DNA of 64,000 nt from Chryseobacterium indoltheticum (GTDB taxonomy: Bacteria > Bacteroidota > Bacteroidia > Flavobacteriales > Weeksellaceae): NCBI RefSeq assembly GCF_003815915.1, contig NZ_CP033929.1, forward strand, positions 1,488,001 to 1,552,000, in the 5' to 3' direction. Positions 9,590-17,004 of this stretch are shown here, in pieces. Each line of letters opens with the position of its first letter. Within the stretch, counting starts at the first letter, position 1. The notes under the pieces are model-generated. The model was not told where the DNA came from. It saw only the letters and a list, made by a program, of their open reading frames with translations, and made no database searches. A program made the position numbers and the translations under genes.

Positions 9590-9800
9590 GAGTTATTCAT
9601 TTGGTGTAAATAGAAATTGAATGTCCGCTGTCTTTCATTAACGCAATGACAAACAAAGAATTTAAATACTAACTTGTTTTTAGGTTATACAAAGGCGTAA
9701 ACTTAACAATGAAATACAAAGTATTCAATGAAAACAGATTGCGAATAATCATAATATAAAAGCCAATTTCTCTATATCGGTATCAATACATACAAAATCA

Positions 9801-9822
9801 AAGGCCTCCTGTAGGAAGCCTT
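9801..9822 (-). terminator. Terminator hairpin after subunit copy 4
   Basis: Same hairpin as at 8859-8880, at the same distance from the stop codon. Confidence 0.65.
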
Positions 9823-9863
9823 CGAACACCAAATCACAAAATATTAATATGAAAAAAATTCAC

Positions 9864-10409
9864 TTATAAAGCTGTTGCGGTATAAGTTACTGTTTGCGTG
9901 TAAGTTCCCGCTGGTTTACCTAAAATATCAGCAGATGATGATTTCGCTGCAGGAATTGTGTAATCCAAATTCAGTGTTAATGCGCTTCCAAGTGGTGCAT
10001 TTGTCACTAAGTTTTGATCAGTTGCAGATAAAACGACAGCGTTTTTTGTACCACCCATTGTTCCTGCCGCTGCAGCAGCTTTGATTGTCAAAACATTTAC
10101 AGGGATTAAGTTGGTTCCATTCATGAAATTCGCACCTCCGGCTTTTACCTTAACGTTAAAGTTCTTGGTTGAAGTAACCTTTAAAGAGTTTGCTTTAGTA
10201 ATCGTTTGATCAGAGTTATAGTCTGCTGCAGTAGCATAGTTGAAGTCAACGGTATTGCCGATTGCAGTACTTCCGGCGTCGATTGAGATCACATCGTTCA
10301 GGGTAATGTTTACTGTAGTTGTTGCAGTTGTATTTTGCGCCTGAACATTGTTTGTTCCTAATATAGTTGCTCCGATAGTTAAGGCTGTGATTACAATTAG
10401 TTTTGTCAT
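9864..10409 (-). CDS. DUF4402 secreted fibre subunit, copy 4
   Basis: Identical protein to copies 1, 3 and 5, with a signal peptide and DUF4402 domain. Over the parts I compared, its DNA and both flanks match copy 5, so this is the youngest duplication in the array. Promoter, dyad and terminator are all its own. Inferred fibre subunit. Confidence 0.85.
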   Translation of the reverse strand: MTKLIVITALTIGATILGTNNVQAQNTTATTTVNITLNDVISIDAGSTAIGNTVDFNYATAADYNSDQTITKANSLKVTSTKNFNVKVKAGGANFMNGTNLIPVNVLTIKAAAAAGTMGGTKNAVVLSATDQNLVTNAPLGSALTLNLDYTIPAAKSSSADILGKPAGTYTQTVTYTATAL

Positions 10410-10461
10410 AATAGTATTATTTTATTTTTATTCTTGTTTAATTGTTCTCTTTTGAACACTA

Positions 10462-10531
10462 CAAATCTACGGCGGTGCTAAAATTTTCTTTGTAGTTGAA
10501 AATGGAATTTGATGTAGTAAAATAACTACAT
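10462..10531 (-). promoter_or_regulatory. Promoter and upstream dyad of subunit copy 4
   Basis: TAGATTTG on the minus strand at 10462-10469 and the dyad ATGTAGT-N6-ACTACAT at 10512-10531. Confidence 0.62.
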
Positions 10532-10742
10532 GAGTTATTCATTTGGTGTAAATAGAAATTGAATGTCCGCTGTCTTTCATTAACGCAATGACAAACAAAG
10601 AATTTAAATACTAACTTGTTTTTAGGTTATACAAAGGCGTAAACTTAACAATGAAATACAAAGTATTCAATGAAAACAGATTGCGAATAATCATAATATA
10701 AAAGCCAATTTCTCTATATCGGTATCAATACATACAAAATCA

Positions 10743-10764
10743 AAGGCCTCCTGTAGGAAGCCTT
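10743..10764 (-). terminator. Terminator hairpin after subunit copy 5
   Basis: Same hairpin as at 8859-8880, at the same distance from the stop codon. Confidence 0.65.
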
Positions 10765-10805
10765 CGAACACCAAATCACAAAATATTAATATGAAAAAAA
10801 TTCAC

Positions 10806-11351
10806 TTATAAAGCTGTTGCGGTATAAGTTACTGTTTGCGTGTAAGTTCCCGCTGGTTTACCTAAAATATCAGCAGATGATGATTTCGCTGCAGGAATTG
10901 TGTAATCCAAATTCAGTGTTAATGCGCTTCCAAGTGGTGCATTTGTCACTAAGTTTTGATCAGTTGCAGATAAAACGACAGCGTTTTTTGTACCACCCAT
11001 TGTTCCTGCCGCTGCAGCAGCTTTGATTGTCAAAACATTTACAGGGATTAAGTTGGTTCCATTCATGAAATTCGCACCTCCGGCTTTTACCTTAACGTTA
11101 AAGTTCTTGGTTGAAGTAACCTTTAAAGAGTTTGCTTTAGTAATCGTTTGATCAGAGTTATAGTCTGCTGCAGTAGCATAGTTGAAGTCAACGGTATTGC
11201 CGATTGCAGTACTTCCGGCGTCGATTGAGATCACATCGTTCAGGGTAATGTTTACTGTAGTTGTTGCAGTTGTATTTTGCGCCTGAACATTGTTTGTTCC
11301 TAATATAGTTGCTCCGATAGTTAAGGCTGTGATTACAATTAGTTTTGTCAT
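10806..11351 (-). CDS. DUF4402 secreted fibre subunit, copy 5
   Basis: Identical protein to copies 1, 3 and 4. Its upstream flank ends at the terminator of subunit 6 (11642-11680), the same junction seen upstream of copy 1 at 7466. This suggests copy 5 keeps the ancestral arrangement from which the others were amplified. Inferred fibre subunit with a private promoter. Confidence 0.85.
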   Translation of the reverse strand: MTKLIVITALTIGATILGTNNVQAQNTTATTTVNITLNDVISIDAGSTAIGNTVDFNYATAADYNSDQTITKANSLKVTSTKNFNVKVKAGGANFMNGTNLIPVNVLTIKAAAAAGTMGGTKNAVVLSATDQNLVTNAPLGSALTLNLDYTIPAAKSSSADILGKPAGTYTQTVTYTATAL

Positions 11352-11403
11352 AATAGTATTATTTTATTTTTATTCTTGTTTAATTGTTCTCTTTTGAACA
11401 CTA

Positions 11404-11473
11404 CAAATCTACGGCGGTGCTAAAATTTTCTTTGTAGTTGAAAATGGAATTTGATGTAGTAAAATAACTACAT
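11404..11473 (-). promoter_or_regulatory. Promoter and upstream dyad of subunit copy 5
   Basis: TAGATTTG on the minus strand at 11404-11411 and the dyad ATGTAGT-N6-ACTACAT at 11454-11473. Confidence 0.62.
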
Positions 11474-11641
11474 GAGTTATTCATTTGGTGTAAATAGAAA
11501 TTGAATGTCCGCTGTCTTTCATTAACGCAATGACAAACAAAGAATTTAAATACTAACTTGTTTTTAGGTTATACAAAGGCGTAAACTTAACAATGAAATA
11601 CAAAGTATTTTCAATGATAACAGATTATGGCTAATCATAAT

Positions 11642-11680
11642 AAAAAGCCCTCAACACTTAGAAAGTGTTGAGGGCTTTTT
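11642..11680 (-). terminator. Strong intrinsic terminator after subunit 6
   Basis: Stem AAGCCCTCAACACTT / AGTGTTGAGGGCTT with A- and T-runs on both sides, 22 bp after the stop of the subunit 6 gene. It could work in both directions. Confidence 0.85.
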
Positions 11681-11702
11681 ATAAAAATTGTTGCTTACCT
11701 TA

Positions 11703-12245
11703 TTATAAAGCAGTAGCAGTATAAGTTATTTTTTGCGTGTAAGTTCCCCGTGGTTTTCCCAAAAGTACTTTCGATGCTTTTTCCGCCGAAATAGAGTAGG
11801 CGATATTCAAAGATTGTTTGGAACCCAAACTTGCATTACTTACCAGAACCTGATCGGTTGTAGATAAGGTGACCTCATTCATAGTTCCTACTAGACTTCC
11901 GCCAGGTATTGCTTTTACTTGTAATATATCCACTGGAATTGCGTTTGCTCCGCTTACAAAGTTTGCGCCTTCAGATTTTACTTTTACATCAAAATTTTTG
12001 GAGGAAATAATGACTAAACTATTTGGAACCGTCACATTTTTTGATGAATTATAATCTTTTGTAGTCCCATAATTAAAATCTACAGTGCCTTCTGAAGCAA
12101 CAGTTCCTATGTCCATTGCAATAACATCTGCTAAAATAATATTTACTGATGTACTAGCCTTCTCAGAATTTTGTGCCAGAACCTGATCGGTTCCTAAAAC
12201 GACTGCTCCAATAGTCAATGCTGCGATTGCGATTTGTTTTTTCAT
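11703..12245 (-). CDS. DUF4402 secreted fibre subunit, divergent copy 6
   Basis: This 180-residue protein has a signal peptide 1-24 (ends QVLAQ) and the same DUF4402 layout: FNYGTTKDYNS, FDVKVKSEGANF, and C-terminal LGKPRGTYTQKITYTATAL. It is clearly paralogous but diverged, with charged substitutions (SEKAST, EKASKVLLG). It has its own promoter without the dyad seen in copies 1-5, so it is probably regulated differently. It could be an anchor, adaptor or minor subunit; that is inference. Confidence 0.82.
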   Translation of the reverse strand: MKKQIAIAALTIGAVVLGTDQVLAQNSEKASTSVNIILADVIAMDIGTVASEGTVDFNYGTTKDYNSSKNVTVPNSLVIISSKNFDVKVKSEGANFVSGANAIPVDILQVKAIPGGSLVGTMNEVTLSTTDQVLVSNASLGSKQSLNIAYSISAEKASKVLLGKPRGTYTQKITYTATAL

Positions 12246-12321
12246 GATTTTGGATAAATTAATGGTGCTGTAATAAATATTGTTAATTAAAATTAATTAT
12301 ACTAACAAATGTTTCACAAAT

Positions 12322-12329
12322 CAAATCTA
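12322..12329 (-). promoter_or_regulatory. Candidate promoter of subunit 6; otherwise gene-free 12246-12631
   Basis: TAGATTTG on the minus strand, about 77 nt before the start of subunit 6, gives a leader of about 70 nt. The rest of the 386-bp AT-rich gap up to the insertion sequence shows no gene or repeat that I can support. Confidence 0.45.
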
Positions 12330-12681
12330 ATAACATTATCTGACATGACCAAAAACCTTTATTGTTATTGATTAAATAATTGTAAGTTATTTTACTATGA
12401 TCTTTCATTCACAAATAGGATAGATGTAAATTTTTCTGCAAAAGCATGGATTAATAGGATTTTTTATAAACCTTTTTTAATAAGACCTAAAGTATATATT
12501 TTAAAAATAATCAACATATTTGGGATATAACAAATAACTGTAAAGGAAAACGTAATTAGATTATTATAATGTTGAATACGTAACAATGTTAAGGAGTGAT
12601 TATACTCAAAGAATTGCAGATTATGTTTTAGGGATCAATCTCAAAACTTGGGGATAAAAAAAATATTGATAATTTTGTGGA

Positions 12682-13035
12682 ATGTTAAACGATGCCGAAC
12701 TCCTCAAATTATTTTTACCTGAACTCTTGATTGAGCATTTTGAGATTGTAAAAGTTGAAGAAGAAAACAAAATCGTCCACATTTACTTTGACGAGAAAAA
12801 TACAGCTCCGAAAGAATTTTCTTCTCTGTTATTGCAGTCAAAAGGTTTTGTTCCGGAAATTACCGTTGACGATTTTCCTCTTCGTGGAAAAACAGTAAAA
12901 CTCCACATCAAACGCAGAAGATGGACCGATACAAAAACCGGCAACATCATCCAAAGAGATTGGAATCTCATTGCCAAAGGAACCCGCATGACACAGGATT
13001 TTGCCGAGTTCTTAAAAAAAATCAGCCGATACTAA
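12682..13035 (+). CDS. ISAon1-type transposase, N-terminal part
   Basis: This 117-residue protein corresponds to the N-terminal region of ISAon1 transposases (HIKRRRWTDTKTGNIIQRDW, basic and DNA-binding). The promoter element TAATTTTG (12670-12677) is followed by 4 nt and the ATG, so the mRNA may be leaderless. The frame ends soon after an A8 run (13014-13021). The catalytic frame opens in +1 at 13016, directly over that run, so a frameshift or transcriptional slippage could give a full-length fusion. Confidence 0.8.
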   Translation: MLNDAELLKLFLPELLIEHFEIVKVEEENKIVHIYFDEKNTAPKEFSSLLLQSKGFVPEITVDDFPLRGKTVKLHIKRRRWTDTKTGNIIQRDWNLIAKGTRMTQDFAEFLKKISRY

Positions 13036-13063
13036 AGCGCTTCCCTGTAAAACCATTGGCGAG

Positions 13064-14008
13064 ATGTATGGCGTGGATGGCAGGAAATTTCAAAGGCAAT
13101 ACAAGCAAAGCATCAGCAATTTTAAAAACTGGAAACAAAAATCACACGCCGAGGATTGGATTCTCTATCCCGAAAACCTCTCACACCACCTATCTCTCGA
13201 TGAAGTTGCTCTTTCTGATGGCGAATTGTACACTGTTCTGACCTCCAAAAAAGCAAGGGGCAGAAAAGGCAGTATTGTCGCCATTATCAAAGGAACCAAC
13301 AGTGATACCGTAATAGAATATCTCTTAAAAATCAACAAAAAACTAAGGTTAAATGTAAAAGGAATTACTTTGGATATGGCAGGTTCTATGAAGCTCATCG
13401 CCAAAAGATGTTTTCCCAATGCCACACAAATTATCGACCGATTCCATGTCCAGAAATTAGCCATAGAAGCGTTGCAGGAATTAAGGATAAGCCACCGTTG
13501 GGAAGCTATTGAGCAAGAAAACAACCTGCTCATGGAAGCAAAAGAAAAGAAAAACAACCCCGGGATTGAAACTTTTGAAAATGGCGATACCCGAAAGCAA
13601 CTTTTGGCAAGAAGCAGGTATTTACTCTACAAAACCAGAGAAAAATGGACTGCATCGCAAAATCAGCGAGCTGAAATCTTATTCTCGCAATATCCTGATT
13701 TAGAAAAAGCGTACAATTTATCTGATGGCTTGAGGAAAATTTACAACCAAAACATTCAAAAATCCGTTGCAATGTTGAAACTGGCACATTGGTTCAAAGA
13801 GGTGGAAGAATCAAGATTTAAAGCTTTCTCGGTGCTCAGAAAAACCATAATGAATCATTACAATGAGATTCTCAATTATTTTGAAAGAAGAAGCACGAAT
13901 GCTTCCGCCGAGTCTTTCAATGCGAAAATAAAAAACTTCAGATTGCAATTAAGAGGTGTGCGGGATAAAGCATTTTTTCTGTTCAGGTTGTCTAAACTTT
14001 TTGCCTAG
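13064..14008 (+). CDS. ISAon1-type transposase, catalytic DDE part
   Basis: This 314-residue protein has the ISL3-like DDE fold: first Asp in LSLDEVAL, second in IIDRFHVQKLA (with an upstream LDMAG), and Glu in NASAESFNAKIKNF. The frame is open back to 13016 without a start, which supports synthesis by frameshifting from the upstream frame at the A8 run. ATG 13064 is the first internal start. The reading frame looks intact. Its last 57 codons or so are repeated out of context at 14031-14200. Confidence 0.8.
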   Translation: MYGVDGRKFQRQYKQSISNFKNWKQKSHAEDWILYPENLSHHLSLDEVALSDGELYTVLTSKKARGRKGSIVAIIKGTNSDTVIEYLLKINKKLRLNVKGITLDMAGSMKLIAKRCFPNATQIIDRFHVQKLAIEALQELRISHRWEAIEQENNLLMEAKEKKNNPGIETFENGDTRKQLLARSRYLLYKTREKWTASQNQRAEILFSQYPDLEKAYNLSDGLRKIYNQNIQKSVAMLKLAHWFKEVEESRFKAFSVLRKTIMNHYNEILNYFERRSTNASAESFNAKIKNFRLQLRGVRDKAFFLFRLSKLFA

Positions 14009-14224
14009 TCCCCAACTTTTGAGATTGATCCAGAAAAACCATAATGAATCATTACAATGAGATTCTCAATTATTTTGAAAGAAGAAGCACGAATGCTTCC
14101 GCCGAGTCTTTCAATGCGAAAATAAAAAACTTCAGATTGCAATTAAGAGGTGTGCGGGATAAAGCATTTTTTCTGTTCAGGTTGTCTAAACTTTTTGCAT
14201 AGTCCCCAAGTTTTGTGATTGATC
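13837..14224 (+). repeat. 194-bp tandem duplication of the IS 3' end
   Basis: Positions 13837-14030 and 14031-14224 are near-identical direct repeats, differing at only a few bases close to the ends (GCCTAG/GCATAG, CAACTTTT/CAAGTTTT). Each copy holds the transposase C-terminal coding region and a right terminal inverted repeat. The remaining 75 bp up to the tRNA remnant have no gene. Confidence 0.9.
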
Positions 14225-14274
14225 CTAAAAATATAATTATTAGCCACTTTTTTCAAACACCCTAAAATCAAAAA

Positions 14275-14300
14275 CCTCTGAAATCAAATGATTTCAGAGG
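14275..14300 (-). terminator. Chromosomal terminator of the tRNA-Leu gene, displaced by the prophage
   Basis: Perfect 12-bp stem CCTCTGAAATCA / TGATTTCAGAGG, reading leftward after the tRNA 3' end and followed by a T-rich run on the minus strand. It now follows only the 3' tRNA fragment. A very similar stem is supplied by the phage at 63861-63895. Confidence 0.8.
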
Positions 14301-14304
14301 TTTT

Positions 14305-14359
14305 TTGTACCCAGGACCGGGATCGAACCGGTACTCCTAAGAACTGGTGTTTGAGACCA
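14305..14359 (-). other. attL: 3' fragment of tRNA-Leu
   Basis: Exact 55-bp copy of 63900-63954. Bases 14308-14359 on the minus strand are the tRNA 3' half, from the anticodon stem to the discriminator base, without a 5' half. This is the displaced original 3' end of the chromosomal tRNA gene. Confidence 0.95.
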
Positions 14360-14437
14360 TTTTATTAATAAATCAAATTTCAATTACCGTTGATTTTCAA
14401 TACTTTGCGAATTAATGATTTTATTATTTTTATATGT

Positions 14438-14474
14438 TTTTGCACGGTATTTTGCACGATGGCAACACGTGCAA
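14438..14474. promoter_or_regulatory. Integrase arm-type sites, left arm
   Basis: Two direct TTGCACG repeats at 14440-14446 and 14452-14458 (12 bp apart) and one inverted copy CGTGCAA at 14468-14474. The block around the direct pair reappears with one or two mismatches at 63802-63823, with the same 12-bp spacing. This is the expected layout of arm sites for a tyrosine integrase. Confidence 0.7.
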
Positions 14475-14539
14475 GGTATTTATTTAAAAGGGTTTTTACT
14501 TCCAATACACATTGTTTTCAATGCAAAAAGTGTAATTTT

Positions 14540-14989
14540 CTATTGTTTTTTTGCGTAAAAGTCAGAGTTACTAACGTTACTCGTGTAGACGTTCCCATGA
14601 CGAATTTGAAACTCAAAACCACCTTGATACCAGTTAGAATAATCTTGAATATAAATTGTTATATCAATATTATTAAATTTACCTGTATATGTGTGATTCA
14701 TAGAAGCGGCGTATTCGCTTTGGGGTTTAATAGTGAAAATACCGTTAATGTCTTTAAAAGTTATAGTATTGTCGTTATTGAAATTTATGTAATAGCCTTT
14801 ATCGTTGGTCTGATGACTGCTATTAGATCCTATAATCGTATAGTATGCAACCTTCCAATTACCTTTATATTTTTGAGGTATTTCTATGTTAGAAGTTATT
14901 TCTTCTTTAATTGTTTCATCCCTACTACTGTCCGAGCATGATAAATTAAATAACAAAGATATTAAGATTAAAAGTTTAATTTTTTTCAT
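14540..14989 (-). CDS. Small lipoprotein of unknown function
   Basis: This 149-residue protein has a lipoprotein signal (hydrophobic stretch then NLSCSDSS, Cys at about 18). The mature part carries aromatic beta-like segments (YKGNWKVAYYTIIG, NDNTITFKDINGIF, MNHTYTGKFNN) that recall lipocalin-like small lipoproteins, but I do not assign a family. It is the first gene at the left prophage end and follows the SHOCT gene by 1 bp, so it may be lysogenic-conversion cargo acting at the cell surface. That role is inference. Confidence 0.7.
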   Translation of the reverse strand: MKKIKLLILISLLFNLSCSDSSRDETIKEEITSNIEIPQKYKGNWKVAYYTIIGSNSSHQTNDKGYYINFNNDNTITFKDINGIFTIKPQSEYAASMNHTYTGKFNNIDITIYIQDYSNWYQGGFEFQIRHGNVYTSNVSNSDFYAKKQ

Positions 14990-14990
14990 A

Positions 14991-15314
14991 TTAAATTGAG
15001 TTTATGATTTTATCTTTCATTCTTTGGTATTCGCCTTCAGTGATTATTCCCTTTGATTTAAGTTCTAAAATCTTATCGATTTCGTCATGAGCACTAGACT
15101 GTATCTTCTTCTCTTCTTTGACTTCAGAAGCAGCCAGCAGTCTTTTCTGGAATTCTATTGTAGAATTTCTTTGAGAGCATAAAACAACTATAAATCCTAT
15201 TAAGGGCGAAAGTAATATGGAAACAAACAAAGCTCCCCCAAAGCCAATCTTCCTGCTATAACCCAAAATAGCAACTATTAGGGATAATATAAACCAACCA
15301 ATAAAAATACCCAT
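14991..15314 (-). CDS. SHOCT-domain membrane protein
   Basis: About 107 residues from ATG 15314; a TTG 30 bp upstream is the longer alternative. Two N-terminal membrane segments (GWFILSLIVAILGY; LLSPLIGFIVVLC) are followed by a charged linker and a C-terminal SHOCT motif (LKSKGIITEGEYQRMKDKI). SHOCT is a short helical module often found at the C-terminus of membrane-anchored proteins, probably for interactions. It is in an operon with the lipoprotein gene. Confidence 0.8.
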   Translation of the reverse strand: MGIFIGWFILSLIVAILGYSRKIGFGGALFVSILLSPLIGFIVVLCSQRNSTIEFQKRLLAASEVKEEKKIQSSAHDEIDKILELKSKGIITEGEYQRMKDKIINSI

Positions 15315-15514
15315 ATTCAATATTTTAAAAATTACAAACCGCAAAACGCTAACGCATTATGTAAAACGCAAATATAATTAAAAAATAACTTTATAATAAT
15401 TCACACTATCCGTATAAACACGGAACTTTTGTTTATTTTAAATTTGAAATGTTTTTATTTTTGAAATATTTATATATTGCAGACCGATTTAACACTTATG
15501 TTTTCATAAATAAG

Positions 15515-15522
15515 TATTTTTG
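15515..15522 (+). promoter_or_regulatory. Candidate promoter for the small lipoprotein gene
   Basis: TATTTTTG fits TAnnTTTG and lies 24 bp before ATG 15547. It rules against the upstream TTG at 15520 as a start. It is in the 232-bp divergent gap with the SHOCT gene. Confidence 0.5.
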
Positions 15523-15546
15523 TTTGAATTTAAAATTAATAATTCG

Positions 15547-15843
15547 ATGAAAACAAAAGTTTTATTTATTAGCGCAATATGCGCATTGAGTGTTTATTCA
15601 TGTTCAACCGATAGAGATGAGCAGTTTAACGAAGCTAAACCAGAGAAACTGGAATTAGAAAAACTAAAAATTAATAACCCAACGGGAACTGAGAACAGAA
15701 CAGAAAGTGATACAACTTTTACTGCGCCTATTTCATCACCATTAAATGGACCCGCAGATCCTGACCTTGGAACCGACCCAGTACCTGACCCAAATGACCC
15801 AGAAATCATTCCTCCGGGAGATGTTAGACCTCCAAAGAAGTAG
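15547..15843 (+). CDS. Small Pro-rich lipoprotein
   Basis: 98 residues from ATG 15547. The signal MKTKVLFISAICALSVYSCS has a lipobox Cys at 19. The rest is charged then Pro/Asp-rich (DPDLGTDPVPDPNDPEIIPP), probably unfolded. It is in the lysogeny region and overlaps the next gene by 23 bp. Unknown function; possible lysogenic cargo at the surface. Confidence 0.65.
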   Translation: MKTKVLFISAICALSVYSCSTDRDEQFNEAKPEKLELEKLKINNPTGTENRTESDTTFTAPISSPLNGPADPDLGTDPVPDPNDPEIIPPGDVRPPKK

Positions 15844-16291
15844 TAAGGTAAAATACTCAACAATTTCAGCACTTGGAAGTGTCTTAGTGCTGATTTCTGC
15901 TACCTTTCCTTTTATTAATAATATAATTGCAATTTTTGCTCCTGCAATAAATACAACGCATGTTGATGCAGCAGATAATAATCTAGCAGCGGTAATATGG
16001 TCTCTGGCTATTTGTTTTCAAGCGACATTGATAATAATTGCTAATTACATGAAGCCTTATTTGCTTAGTTATGTTCCAGCTCTATTTACTTCAATCTATT
16101 CATCATCTTTTTATTTTCTTCCTCTTTTAGGTTATTCACCAAATGAAAATTTTTGGTTTTTTTTCTATCTAGTAATTATAATATTGATTCTAATAGGTAT
16201 AATGCAAAGTTTTAATCTTTATATCAAATTGATAAAATTGAGAGAAAGACTTATAGAAGATACATTTCATGAATATTTAAAAGAAAACTAA
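15821..16291 (+). CDS. Membrane protein with about four transmembrane segments
   Basis: 156 residues from ATG 15821; an earlier in-frame ATG at 15746 would overlap the lipoprotein gene by 98 bp and is less likely. Hydrophobic segments lie near STISALGSVLVLISATFPF, AAVIWSLAICFQATLIIIA, VPALFTSIYSSSFYFLPLL and FFFYLVIIILILIGIM, followed by a basic/acidic C-terminal helix. No family recognised. A small multi-span protein beside a repressor could be a superinfection-exclusion factor, but nothing in the sequence proves this. Confidence 0.65.
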   Translation: MLDLQRSSKVKYSTISALGSVLVLISATFPFINNIIAIFAPAINTTHVDAADNNLAAVIWSLAICFQATLIIIANYMKPYLLSYVPALFTSIYSSSFYFLPLLGYSPNENFWFFFYLVIIILILIGIMQSFNLYIKLIKLRERLIEDTFHEYLKEN

Positions 16292-16313
16292 TCACCATAT
16301 ACCTTTAGTAATT

Positions 16314-16547
16314 ATGAAGGAAGATTATAAAATGATCAAAATTCTGATTGATAAAAATGAGTTTTTTTATAAGCGAAAAAAAATTGATAAAATTGATTTC
16401 ATAAAAAACAGTTTGTTCTTAGCTGGAAAACTTGAGAGTATTTTGGAAGGTGAGCAAAAGATTTCGATAAATCGATTTATAGACGATGAATTTAGTTTTG
16501 TAAAATTTAACTTAGCTATTTGTAATTTAAAAGCAGTAATTAACTAA
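16314..16547 (+). CDS. Small hypothetical protein
   Basis: 77 residues, Lys/Ile/Phe-rich, no recognisable domain. The start could be ATG 16314 or 16332. Its stop overlaps the stop of the convergent repressor gene by 4 bp. It ends the lysogeny-side plus-strand genes. Confidence 0.5.
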   Translation: MKEDYKMIKILIDKNEFFYKRKKIDKIDFIKNSLFLAGKLESILEGEQKISINRFIDDEFSFVKFNLAICNLKAVIN

Positions 16548-16969
16548 TTACTGCTTATTTTTTTTAGCTCACTTTCTAGTGTTCCTAATTCCTGATTCAA
16601 ATCTTCTCCTACCGACAGATGTGCCATTATCGCTTTTAAATAAACTCTGTTTATTTCTTGTGCAATTTCACTTTTCTTTTCCAGTAATTCTATTTTTTCT
16701 TTCAATGAAATATTATCCTGACGTAAACAATTTAATTTTTCCTCAATAGATTGTTTTTCGAAATTTAATTTTTCTTTATTTCCACTATGTGTATTATTTT
16801 CTATACTTTCACAGTGAACTCTAAGTAATTTCTCAGCAGATTTAGAGATGTTTCTTTCCCCGTACTCCCATGATTTAACGGTTCTTACCGATGTAGATGT
16901 AATGTTTGCTACATCTTCTTGAGATAAATTGAGACTTTCTCGAAGTCTTTTAAGGTCTGAACTATCCAT
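16544..16969 (-). CDS. XRE-family phage repressor with C-terminal coiled coil
   Basis: 141 residues. An N-terminal helix-turn-helix (LRESLNLSQEDVANITSTSVRTVKSWEYG, residues 8-36) is the XRE fold. Residues 60-125 form a charged coiled coil (SIEEKLNCLRQDNISLKEKI), probably for dimerisation. It has no S24 peptidase domain, so it cannot self-cleave like lambda CI. It is divergent from the early operon and a long palindrome lies between them, so it is the likely lysogeny repressor. Confidence 0.82.
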   Translation of the reverse strand: MDSSDLKRLRESLNLSQEDVANITSTSVRTVKSWEYGERNISKSAEKLLRVHCESIENNTHSGNKEKLNFEKQSIEEKLNCLRQDNISLKEKIELLEKKSEIAQEINRVYLKAIMAHLSVGEDLNQELGTLESELKKISSN

Positions 16970-17004
16970 AAAATCAATTAATTAAAATTTAACAAAACTT
17001 TAAC

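Larger units (their letters stand above)
7979..11640. repeat. Tandem gene-plus-promoter repeats of 942-943 bp
   Basis: Subunit genes 2 to 5 start at 942-943 bp intervals. The repeated unit includes the gene, promoter, dyad, a further conserved leader segment (for example TACAAAGGCGTAAACTTAAC) and, between copies 3-5, the terminator. Such long near-identical direct repeats should recombine and change copy number. Intergenic stretches of 350-400 bp in this array hold only these elements. Confidence 0.9.
12632..14031 (+). mobile_element. ISAon1-like insertion sequence (ISL3-type DDE transposase in two frames)
   Basis: Bounded by terminal inverted repeats: left 12632-12655 beginning GGATCAATCTCAAAACTTGG, right 14009-14031. 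It encodes an N-terminal protein and a DDE transposase in different frames. A tandem copy of the last 194 bp follows (to 14225), giving a second possible right end at 14203-14225. No convincing target-site duplication was found. It lies between the appendage locus and the prophage attL. Confidence 0.85.

Noticed and set aside
6624..11026. Repeated 66-69 codon plus-strand frames inside each subunit gene
   Set aside because: They are antisense shadows of the near-identical subunit genes; their repetition only reflects gene duplication, and they have no promoter or leader.
13165..13787. Minus-strand frames inside the transposase
   Set aside because: Shadows of the DDE transposase gene; the plus frame has all catalytic residues.
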